A DNA stretch of 56,000 nucleotides, from positions 1 to 56,000 of the forward strand of contig JANQSH010000090.1 of the NCBI GenBank assembly GCA_028284145.1, written 5' to 3'. The DNA comes from Planctomycetaceae bacterium. Its GTDB lineage: Bacteria; Planctomycetota; Planctomycetia; Planctomycetales; Planctomycetaceae. Below the pieces are notes generated by a model, which saw nothing but the letters and a program-made list of their open reading frames with translations, searched no databases and had not been told where the DNA came from. The number at the start of each line of letters is the position of its first letter. The stretch's first letter is position 1. This document shows positions 34,019-41,635 of this stretch, piece after piece. A program made the translations under genes and the position numbers.

Positions 34019-34108
34019 ATGATTGCTTTTATGAAAAACCTTGTGTTGGTGGGAGCGATGCTGTTCATCATCGCATATGTTGATTGGCGTTGCATCGGCG
34101 GGGTGTAG
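34019..34108 (+). CDS. Possible 29-residue hydrophobic peptide
   Basis: A short frame encodes MIAFMKNLVLVGAMLFIIAY and continues to a TAG at 34106-34108. Most of it is one hydrophobic segment. Only a weak GAG precedes the start. It may be a small membrane peptide or chance. The stop lies in a sequence resembling the first bases of repeat A (TAGAGCAG), but the rest does not match. Confidence 0.25.
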   Translation: MIAFMKNLVLVGAMLFIIAYVDWRCIGGV

Positions 34109-34635
34109 AGCAGGTATTTTTTGAAGTGGGCCAGCCGGTTGATGAAATTGATCAGCCGCCTCCCCTCTCCAACCCGATGAAATTGAACGTCTGCTGGTGA
34201 TCGCGCCGAATTACGGCGTGGTGGAGATCAAACCACCCGCACATTGATCAATTCATTTCGGAACGGAAATTCGTGCGAAGTTTCAGCGTTCCCGGCGCGG
34301 GTTATCTGGGGCCATCCGATTGCCTGCCATGTCGTTGCAATCAAATACGCGGTCGATACAGCCTCTTTTTCGCCGCACGACATATTTCTGCAAGCTGCCA
34401 TGTGATAATGGGTTATGATCCCGGCATTCGGTCTTTCCTCATTCCGTAAAGCGTGCTAGATTACGCTCCTCTCCGAGGAATCCCTTATTCACTCTCACCT
34501 TTTCCCATTCCCTTTCTCACTTATTCCCACCTGCCGAATTCCGCCAACTGCATTGCCGGTTTTACACTCACTTTGTGTCGTGAAGGTGGGTGATCAGGGC
34601 GGTCGACAAATCTCTCACTTCAAGGAGATAACGAC
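34109..34635. other. Gene-free upstream region of the DUF1207 gene
   Basis: No gene is seen. AAGGAG at about 34621-34626 is the ribosome-binding site of the next gene. A possible relic of repeat A's terminal palindrome lies near 34450-34475. Confidence 0.35.
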
Positions 34636-36483
34636 GTGGTCGTTTTCATCCGACTGTCCGTTCTGTTGGGCATCGCCGCATATTATTTGCCGCCCACTAC
34701 GCTAATGGCTCAAGGGCACAATTCCCCCACTCCACCCCCCGGCTATGGTCGACCACCGATCGCAACCGCTCCCGCTGATCTCTTCAACTTTTCCGGTCCG
34801 ACATCTGGTCCGCCACCGTCTGCATATGATCACTCCACCGGACCGCACATCAACTTCAACCGAATGGGACCACCAACATTCGGTCCCATGCAGGAACCGT
34901 CTCCGGGCTATTCTCCTGCTCCCGGACATCCGGTCGGCACACAGTTCGTTCCACGTTCATTCCCGCAGAGCCGTTCTCCCTATTATGAACCCGCGAACAT
35001 GCAGTCGGGCCGTCCATCAGAGATTCCCACCGTCCGATATCCCGCGGTGCGTCCCAGTCGTGGCGTTGTGACAGCACCACCGGCGCAAGTGGCCCAGCAG
35101 GAGTTCGAACGGCAGAAGCAAAAAATCGAATCCAGTAACCAGCAACCCGAAACGAGCCAACCGGTGATTCAACCGGCGATCGCTGCGCCGCCCGCGGGTC
35201 CGACTTTCAACTCTGCTGGATCACCCTTGCCCGTACAATCTCCGTCGCAGTTGCAACCAATGAAACTCCCACTGCATCTCTTGCCAACATCCGATGGCCC
35301 GTATTCGGAGTTGAAAAACGGTGGTCAACGGCCGGTGGTTTCCGCGCCTCCTGCATCGACCGCTCCTTCGCTCACTCCCCCATTGAATGTCACTGGGAAC
35401 TCCGCAGCTTTTGGTCAACCGAACTTTGGATCGCCTCCCAGTACACCTGCGATCCACGCCGAATGGCAATCGCCCTCCGGAAATGTCTGGCACCCGCCAT
35501 TGCAGCCATCCGCTGGTTTGAACGCTTTTCAACAACCGGTTCCTCCCCATTCCGATCTCCTTGCTCCCGGCTTTCCTCGCGAGCCGCAGACCTTCGTCAA
35601 TCCCGTCACCTGCTCCACACATCCGCAGCATATCGCAGGCGATGGTGGCTATGTCGACTCCGCTTTTTGCGATTCGGAACTCGGCTGCATCAGTCCGTGT
35701 GATGAAAATTGCTGGGATTGTCCCTGGCGTTGGCATCTTCTGCCAGACGGTCTGTTGTACCGCAGCTATCTTGCTGGACCGAAGGAATCGCGGCTGGGAA
35801 CATCGTTTCTACACGAAGATGGGGGCAGTGGTGTGTGGGACGTCACGCTCGGTGCGCATGTCGGGCTGATTCGCTTTGGAACACCCGGCTCTTTGTTCCC
35901 CGATGGTTGGCAACTCGACTTCGATGGCTCGATTCAATCTCGCATGGACCTCAATCACGATATGGAACTCACTTCGCACGACTACCGCATCGGACTGCCG
36001 ATCACCTGGGCGGAAGGCCCGTGGCATGCCAAACTCGGCTTGTATCGTACCAGGTCACAGTTTGGCGATGACTTCCTCTTCCGAAATCCGGGAGTGCCGC
36101 GTCGCAACTATCTACGCGACTCGCTTGTCCTGGGTGTGGGACATTACCTGCATCAGGATGTCCGCATCTATGCCGAGGCGGACTATGCTTTCAACACCAG
36201 CGACGGGGCGAACGCGTGGCATTTTCAGTTCGGTCTCGACTACAGCCCGGTCGATTGCGACCCGGTTCGAGGAGCCCCTTTCTTTGCCATCAATGGATTA
36301 TTGCGGGAGGAAGTCGACTTCGGCGGCAGCTTGAACGTGATGACCGGCTGGCAATGGCGCGGTGCACGATCACATCATCTGCTGCGTGTCGGTCTGCGAT
36401 ACTTCAATGGCAAGTCGGCTCAGTACGCTTTTTCACGCAATCACGAGGAACTCCTCGGCGGCGGCATCTGGTATGACTTCTGA
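34636..36483 (+). CDS. DUF1207 outer-membrane protein with long Pro-rich N-terminal region
   Basis: A 615-residue exported protein starting with GTG, with AAGGAG 9 nt upstream. The signal peptide is about residues 1-25. Residues 26-340 are Pro/Gln/Ser-rich and without fold signals. A Cys-rich knot (CDSELGCISPCDENCWDC) follows at about 350-367. Residues about 370-615 match DUF1207, a beta-rich family seen in planctomycetes, starting LLPDGLLYRSYLAGPKESRLG and ending in an aromatic strand (GGGIWYDF) typical of outer-membrane barrels. Its function is unknown. The Pro-rich N-terminus could span the wide periplasm. Confidence 0.82.
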   Translation: MVVFIRLSVLLGIAAYYLPPTTLMAQGHNSPTPPPGYGRPPIATAPADLFNFSGPTSGPPPSAYDHSTGPHINFNRMGPPTFGPMQEPSPGYSPAPGHPVGTQFVPRSFPQSRSPYYEPANMQSGRPSEIPTVRYPAVRPSRGVVTAPPAQVAQQEFERQKQKIESSNQQPETSQPVIQPAIAAPPAGPTFNSAGSPLPVQSPSQLQPMKLPLHLLPTSDGPYSELKNGGQRPVVSAPPASTAPSLTPPLNVTGNSAAFGQPNFGSPPSTPAIHAEWQSPSGNVWHPPLQPSAGLNAFQQPVPPHSDLLAPGFPREPQTFVNPVTCSTHPQHIAGDGGYVDSAFCDSELGCISPCDENCWDCPWRWHLLPDGLLYRSYLAGPKESRLGTSFLHEDGGSGVWDVTLGAHVGLIRFGTPGSLFPDGWQLDFDGSIQSRMDLNHDMELTSHDYRIGLPITWAEGPWHAKLGLYRTRSQFGDDFLFRNPGVPRRNYLRDSLVLGVGHYLHQDVRIYAEADYAFNTSDGANAWHFQFGLDYSPVDCDPVRGAPFFAINGLLREEVDFGGSLNVMTGWQWRGARSHHLLRVGLRYFNGKSAQYAFSRNHEELLGGGIWYDF

Positions 36484-36558
36484 ACGCCCATGGCAGAAAC
36501 CTTGATATTCCTGACACAAGACCGTTCCTTTCGTTGCTTGCAGGGCGACACAAAAGAA

Positions 36559-36588
36559 CTGATGAAACACATCTCTGCATTTCATCAG
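36559..36588. terminator. Bidirectional hairpin between convergent genes
   Basis: CTGATGAAA (36559-36567) pairs perfectly with TTTCATCAG (36580-36588). It sits between the DUF1207 gene and the octaheme cytochrome gene. U-rich tails are modest on both strands. Confidence 0.5.
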
Positions 36589-36639
36589 CGGGTTTGGGTT
36601 CGCAACACTGAACGCAACACTTAACTGGGCATCATCTGG

Positions 36640-38487
36640 TTATTCGCTCTCGCTGGTGGTCTCCTCTTCCTCTTCCCGATTGGTATTCGCCGGGTCGCTT
36701 GTATTCTCGTCAACCGGAGGAGCGGGAGGTGGACCATCCGACGTTGAATTGGAAGACTCTGCGTCGTCAGGAATGCCTTCGTTTGTGGTCTCCGACGTAT
36801 CAGTTTCACCAGATGTTGTCTCTCGCTCGGCAGGCGTCTCAGTTCCCTCGCTGTTTTCTTCCGGCTGCGTGTCGGGGCCAGGTTTTTTCTTGTCGAGTTT
36901 CTTCAGCGAAGCGAGGTCTTTCCATTTGTGTTCCGGTCGTGCGAGGATGTCTTCAATAATTTTCGCGACCGCTTTCGCTTCGGCGGCTTTGCCTTCCTCT
37001 TCGGCATGCTCAAGGATTTCTCGTGCCTGTGGGATCAGTTCCATATAGAACCGCTCGGCGACTTCGTACATGCCATGCCAGTGAGCGTAGTCGGGAGCCA
37101 TCATCGAAGCTCCATGCCTCGCCCGGCGACCTTCATGGTGCCAGAGATAGAACCAGGTCCATTCGATTTCCTCGTCGAAGTTCGGTTTGGAAATCAGGCC
37201 GTTGGTTTTGAGGGCTGTCATAATCGACTGCCCCGGCTTGCCGAACTTTTCGTTGTACAGCACGATGAAGTCGTCGTACTGCTTATAGAACGCGTTGACA
37301 TAAGTCGGAGTGTGGCAGTTTGTGCAGACCGCCTTCATATTATTCCGTTTGTCTTCGGCAGACGAGACGATCAACTCGCGGCGTTTGGCGGGGTCGGTTT
37401 CGGTAACGATGTTCCCGTCCTTGTCCTTGTCGGTCATCATACTGATGGGCGGACGGTTGGTCCAACTGATACGTTCACCCGCATCGTGAGTGATCTTGCC
37501 ACCGTTTTTCGAGTGTCCCGACATGTGGCAGGTCGCGCAGGTTGGTGCCTGGGAATAGTCTTCGCCCAGCACCCACTTGTCGCCATCGAGATTCATGTGG
37601 TCTTTCAAATCACGGAAGGCGACACCATGCTTCGATTCCTCGTAGATTTCCTTCTGCGGATGATCGGGACCCAGGTGGCATTTGCCACAGTTTTCCGGCT
37701 GTCGTGCACGGCGAGGTGAGAAGTCGTGACGGGAGTGACAGGCTGAGCAGGAACCGAGAGAACCATCAAGATTGATGCGGCCGATACCGGTGTTCGGCCA
37801 GGTTGCGATGTGGAACTTCGGTCGTCCATCTTCGTGCCGGGCAATCTGTTCGAGAATCGCGGTGTTGGTTGGATTACCATCTTTGTCGATCTTCAATTCC
37901 TTCTTGGTGATTTGTGAGCCATCCTTGGCTTCCAGCGCGACAACAGAACCGTGGCATTGTTTGCAGCCCACCATGGCACTGGCCATGCCGTTGACTTCCG
38001 TGATGTCCGGTCGCCCCGGTGTGGGGGAATGTGGGTTGAATGGTTCGCGATGTCCTTCCACCGTTTCGGCGAGGAAGTTGTCGAGCGAATCGAGAATGTT
38101 GCCCCCTTTGGCGTGGTGGCTGTGGGCGAACTCACTTGCCTCTTTTTCGTGACAACGACCGCAATCTTTGGGCGTCACAATTGTCGCGATGTGGTGACCG
38201 TAATGGTCAAAGCCATCGACATCCCCTTTGTTGGCTTTGTGGCACTCCACGCAGCCGACCCCTTTTTTCGCGTGTGTGCTGAACTTCCAGTGGTCGATAA
38301 TGCCGGGCGTCGATTGTCCGTGACAGTCAACACACTGTTTTGACTTGACCGGAACGGAAATGTGGGACGCAGCGAGGCCAACCTCCTCATGCTTGCGCGC
38401 AACTTCCATCCATTGCACGAGTACGAGCGAGCCGAGAAAGATGATCCCCAAAATCCCGATGACGAAGCGCTTGGTACGGAGTTGCAT
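36640..38487 (-). CDS. Octaheme c-type cytochrome, hydroxylamine oxidoreductase-like
   Basis: A 615-residue protein with eight CxxCH heme sites: Cys52, Cys79, Cys109, Cys175, Cys247, Cys267, Cys317 and Cys388. A single N-terminal hydrophobic helix (about 9-26) is an anchor or signal. The C-terminal part of the fold carries HHEGRRARHGASMMAPDY and the following WHGMYEV, the HAO hallmark. Tyr467 in it is where I expect the tyrosine that cross-links to heme P460 in oxidative HAOs (to be checked by alignment). The last 80 residues are an acidic, Glu/Thr/Ser-rich tail. It lies downstream of Rieske and cytochrome b genes on the same strand, separated from cytochrome b by a family B repeat. It may replace cytochrome c1 in that complex or accept electrons from it. 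Confidence 0.88.
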   Translation of the reverse strand: MQLRTKRFVIGILGIIFLGSLVLVQWMEVARKHEEVGLAASHISVPVKSKQCVDCHGQSTPGIIDHWKFSTHAKKGVGCVECHKANKGDVDGFDHYGHHIATIVTPKDCGRCHEKEASEFAHSHHAKGGNILDSLDNFLAETVEGHREPFNPHSPTPGRPDITEVNGMASAMVGCKQCHGSVVALEAKDGSQITKKELKIDKDGNPTNTAILEQIARHEDGRPKFHIATWPNTGIGRINLDGSLGSCSACHSRHDFSPRRARQPENCGKCHLGPDHPQKEIYEESKHGVAFRDLKDHMNLDGDKWVLGEDYSQAPTCATCHMSGHSKNGGKITHDAGERISWTNRPPISMMTDKDKDGNIVTETDPAKRRELIVSSAEDKRNNMKAVCTNCHTPTYVNAFYKQYDDFIVLYNEKFGKPGQSIMTALKTNGLISKPNFDEEIEWTWFYLWHHEGRRARHGASMMAPDYAHWHGMYEVAERFYMELIPQAREILEHAEEEGKAAEAKAVAKIIEDILARPEHKWKDLASLKKLDKKKPGPDTQPEENSEGTETPAERETTSGETDTSETTNEGIPDDAESSNSTSDGPPPAPPVDENTSDPANTNREEEEETTSESE

Positions 38488-38605
38488 GATCTTGATCCTT
38501 GCCGATGTTGTTGCGATCGGCTGTCATCGTCGACAGCCTCGCCTGGTGGTTATCCTGTTGTCTTATGCGATTTATTGTTAAGTGCGTTTGCGGTAATGGG
38601 TTCCA

Positions 38606-38709
38606 GTGCCTTGTCAAGGTTTTGTTTTGAGGGGTACGGATTGACATGGCCCGCTCGTTGTTGCTCCCTGCAACTTCATCAAATCCAACGTTCAATCGTG
38701 ATGGTCTAT
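38606..38709 (-). mobile_element. Repeat family B, copy 3 (MITE-like), at the cytochrome b stop codon
   Basis: The minus strand reads ATAGACCATCACGATTGAA at its start and ends CTTGACAAGGCAC. The TA at 38710-38711 plus the first base of the element makes the TAA stop of cytochrome b. The other flank reads CA. Confidence 0.85.
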
Positions 38710-39758
38710 TAGTGTTCCACGAGTGCTTCCCAGACAGTCAGCCCGACAATCAGCAGCACGCCAACGATACCAATCCAGACGCTCGCTTCCTGAAAACGGG
38801 TCTTTTTACGAATCCAGCTATCGATGAACGGCCAGATGAACATCACGAATACGATAAAGCCGGAACTCAAAACGGCGAACGTTCCGGAGAAGAGTTTCAG
38901 CCAGCGGAACGTCACATAGAAAAACCACTCCGGTTTGATGACTTCGGGTGTGGTGAGTGGGTCGGCCTTGGGGCCGATGTGTGCGGGCAGGACAGTTGCC
39001 AACACGCTGAGGAGAATCATCAGCACCAGACCCACAATCACCTCGGTGTAGAGGTGGTCAGGAAAGAAGTTGAACGTCCTGGGTGCGTCTTCCGGTTCAT
39101 CTTCAAACGACATTTCGGAAACACCTTGCATACGAATCAACCCGATGTGCATTGCCAGCAGAAAGATCATCGTGGCAGGCAAAACCGCAGCGTGCAGAAT
39201 GAAAAACCGTGGCAGCGTCTGCTCGTTGTAACTGTCTCCGGCGAGCAGCAGTTGTTTCGCGATACCGCCGACGTAGGGGACGGTATCGGCAATGTTGGCT
39301 CCAACTGTTGCGCCCCAGAAACTCAACTGTTCAAACACCAGTGAGTAACCGGTAAAGCCAATGACCAGCGTGCACAACAACAGGCACATGCCGATCATCC
39401 AGTTGATTTCGCGCGGTTTCCGATAGGCGCCGGTGAAGAAGACACGCATCTGATGCAAAATGACAGCAGCAATCATCAAGGTGGCGGCCCACTTGTGAAC
39501 ACTGCGAATGTACCAGCCGTAGGCGACGTTGTTAGTGATGTGTTCGATCGACTGATACGCTGTGGAAGGGCTTGGTTGATAGTAGAACGCGAGCAGAATA
39601 CCAGTCACGATCTGCACAACGAACAGATAGGCGGGCGTTCCCCCCAGACAAAACCACCAGCGTCGCAGGTGATTGGGAACCGGTTCGTTCGTCAGTTCCC
39701 GCAGGTCAGCCTGGGTGACGGGCAACCGTTCGGCGAACCAGCCTTTGGCAGTCGACAT
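38709..39758 (-). CDS. Cytochrome b of a Rieske/b complex (b6 plus subunit IV fused)
   Basis: A 349-residue, eight-helix-type quinol-oxidising subunit. Heme ligands are His88 and His102 in helix B (SVHKWAATLM; VILHQM) and His189 and His204 in helix D (FILHAAVLP; AMHIGLI). The 15-residue spacing in helix D is the b6f type rather than the bc1 type. PEWFF replaces the usual PEWY at the quinol site. Subunit-IV-like helices occupy the last 130 residues. It lies 24 bp behind the Rieske gene. The TAA stop is formed at a family B repeat. Confidence 0.93.
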   Translation of the reverse strand: MSTAKGWFAERLPVTQADLRELTNEPVPNHLRRWWFCLGGTPAYLFVVQIVTGILLAFYYQPSPSTAYQSIEHITNNVAYGWYIRSVHKWAATLMIAAVILHQMRVFFTGAYRKPREINWMIGMCLLLCTLVIGFTGYSLVFEQLSFWGATVGANIADTVPYVGGIAKQLLLAGDSYNEQTLPRFFILHAAVLPATMIFLLAMHIGLIRMQGVSEMSFEDEPEDAPRTFNFFPDHLYTEVIVGLVLMILLSVLATVLPAHIGPKADPLTTPEVIKPEWFFYVTFRWLKLFSGTFAVLSSGFIVFVMFIWPFIDSWIRKKTRFQEASVWIGIVGVLLIVGLTVWEALVEH

Positions 39759-39782
39759 GAAATTCTCTTTCTTTGATTCGCT

Positions 39783-40322
39783 TCAAACGAGCCTTTGCAG
39801 ATCGACTTCGATAAACAACAACCCTTTTTCGACCTTCAGCGGATACCGACTGAGCGATTGGTTGGCATCTTTTACCGGGCCTTCAAGTGGACGGCCTTCG
39901 GAGTCGAAAGCTCCGTTGTGACAGGGGCAGAAGAATCGGTCTTTGTTCGATTCCCAGTGCACGGCACATCCGAGATGAGGGCAGATGCTCGACAGGGCGA
40001 TGAAATCTTCCACGGTACCGGCATCCGCAAGTCGAGTGACAACCGCCTTCTGACCCGACGGCGCTTCGTAGGTCATCGCTGACCCTTTGGGAAATTCCGC
40101 CAGGTTTGCCAGATATTGCCAGCTCTTCCGACCTCCACCACTGGGAAACATGAACCAGCCAATCAAGGTGGCAAACATGCCATATCCGGCTGCCAGACCG
40201 AAGGCCATCACCGCTGTCGACATTCGCGACAAAAACGACCTGCGTTCGGTTTCATCTTTTTCGCCGCCAGCCACAGGCGAATCGACTGGATCAGGTTGAT
40301 TCTCGATGTCGTTTTGAATCAT
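39783..40322 (-). CDS. Rieske iron-sulfur protein of the cytochrome b complex
   Basis: A 179-residue protein with one N-terminal transmembrane helix (about 36-58) and a C-terminal 2Fe-2S domain. The cluster motifs are CPHLGC (Cys114, His116, Cys119) and CPCHNG (Cys132, Cys134, His135). Cys114, His116, Cys132 and His135 bind iron, and Cys119-Cys134 would be the stabilising disulfide. It moves electrons from quinol to the c-type cytochrome. The ATG at 40322 starts just before the soluble N-terminus; the frame to 40421 is not supported. A small membrane protein gene precedes it by 68 bp. Confidence 0.94.
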   Translation of the reverse strand: MIQNDIENQPDPVDSPVAGGEKDETERRSFLSRMSTAVMAFGLAAGYGMFATLIGWFMFPSGGGRKSWQYLANLAEFPKGSAMTYEAPSGQKAVVTRLADAGTVEDFIALSSICPHLGCAVHWESNKDRFFCPCHNGAFDSEGRPLEGPVKDANQSLSRYPLKVEKGLLFIEVDLQRLV

Positions 40323-40390
40323 GAGAAATTCCAGAACACAATAAAACTTACCGAAAAACGCATCAACAAAACGCGATGAGCGAACACAAT

Positions 40391-40615
40391 TCAGGCGAAT
40401 GCCAGTCGAGAGTGATACCAATACCCGAGAACTCGAAACGTCCAGAGAATGACCACAAGCATCGCCAGAAAGGTATAGGTGAAAAGCGCGGCCAGAATTT
40501 TGCAGATGTTCTTCCCGGTGTTTGCATCATCGGCCAGCAGGGTTTGAAACTCCGGTGAACGAAATGGCTGAGAGTGAGTCGTCGTGTCATCGTGCGAGGC
40601 GATCGATGGCGACAT
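40391..40615 (-). CDS. Small single-pass membrane protein leading the Rieske/b operon
   Basis: A 74-residue protein with one transmembrane helix (about 39-62, ILAALFTYTFLAMLVVILWTF) and a hydrophilic N-terminus. AGGAG lies about 9 nt before the ATG. I recognise no family. Its place directly upstream of Rieske and cytochrome b suggests a small structural or assembly subunit, like the minor subunits of b6f and bc1 complexes. Function is inferred from position only. Confidence 0.6.
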   Translation of the reverse strand: MSPSIASHDDTTTHSQPFRSPEFQTLLADDANTGKNICKILAALFTYTFLAMLVVILWTFRVLGYWYHSRLAFA

Positions 40616-40804
40616 AAGACGCTTCTCCTGAGAAGGAACAACATGTTTGGAACGACTGGTAATGCAATCAGTGTGCCATTGTCACACCATTCAGAGGTTC
40701 AGTTCCGTGCCTCCTGTTTTTGTCGAGGAAAAATGGAATCTGGCGTTCAGGCGGAAACCCGATTCGTGACCCGCCAGCGAGCGGTCCCGCCCATACTTTT
40801 TCTG

Positions 40805-41006
40805 GAGTTGTTTATCCTCTGGTGTGATGTTTCTGGTTCGTGGGGAACGATTGGACCGTCAAGATTGAAAGTTGGGTTTGATGAAGTTGCAGGCAACGAC
40901 AACGGAGCGGGTTATGTTAATCCGCACCCAAAACAAAGCTTTGACAAGACACTATGTATACAGGCCGAACGACCCTCATCGCGCCACAGAAGAGCGTAAT
41001 ACGCTC
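40805..41006 (+). mobile_element. Repeat family A, copy 11, interrupted by a family B element
   Basis: The left part (TTTATCCTCTGGTGTGATG, GTTCGTGGGG) and right part (CAGGCCGAACGACC, AGAGCGTAATACGCTC) together make one A copy. The 102 bp between them are a family B element. The remaining 40616-40804 spacer shows nothing else. Confidence 0.9.
40851..40952 (+). mobile_element. Repeat family B, copy 4, nested in family A
   Basis: TGGACCGTCAAGATTGAAAG at the left and CTTTGACAAGACAC at the right match the other B copies. The right flank is TA and the left GA. Confidence 0.9.
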
Positions 41007-41049
41007 TTAACAGCCCGAAAACTCCTCCCGTTTTCTCACAAAACACCCG

Positions 41050-41508
41050 TCAGTCCCCCGTTCCAACATCATCTCCAAACGCAGATTGCACGATGGCATT
41101 CTCTGCACCTTCATGCTTTCTGAGGTTGACTAAAAACTCGTCGAATTCCGCCTGAACGCCGCTCCAGACATCCGCACCTTGCTGATCGGACTTTAATTGA
41201 TTCACCAGTGAATCAAGACGATTCAGGAATTCCTGATGCTGTTGAAGCAATTCCTGTGCATCGCGCGAAAAACGTGGTGCGACTTCCAGAGCCGGGGACA
41301 AATAGCCCCCATCCTCTTCTTCCTGAAAATGCTCCATCAAGGTCTCGCGGAGATCCTCCAACTGCGTGCTGAAGATCTCGAAGCGGTTTGTATCGGCTTC
41401 GGTGGATTCATGACACCACTGCTGAACACGCGAAAGATGTTGCATCAGTTCCCGATGCTCTTCGAGAAATGATTCCACATGAGTCTGATGATTTTGTGAC
41501 TGCCCCAT
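41050..41508 (-). CDS. Hemerythrin-like domain protein
   Basis: A 152-residue four-helix protein of the hemerythrin HHE type, binding a di-iron centre that may hold oxygen or nitric oxide. Likely ligand motifs, one per helix, are EEHRELMQHL, LMEHFQEEED, LQQHQEFLNRL and LRKHEGAENAIV. The ATG at 41508 has an excellent GGAG-AAGG upstream; the alternative at 41538 does not. It lies 127 bp downstream of the globin-coupled histidine kinase on the same strand and is probably co-transcribed, pointing to oxygen or NO handling. Confidence 0.82.
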   Translation of the reverse strand: MGQSQNHQTHVESFLEEHRELMQHLSRVQQWCHESTEADTNRFEIFSTQLEDLRETLMEHFQEEEDGGYLSPALEVAPRFSRDAQELLQQHQEFLNRLDSLVNQLKSDQQGADVWSGVQAEFDEFLVNLRKHEGAENAIVQSAFGDDVGTGD

Positions 41509-41635
41509 TACCTTCTCCCTGTTTCCAGAATGCCCCAATTCTTCACGGTGGTCTGCTGTTACTCGACAGCGGTCAAGGCATGAGTCGCATTGCCACGGAG
41601 GAGTTGGAAAGCAGATTTTGTGCCGAATTTCTCAC

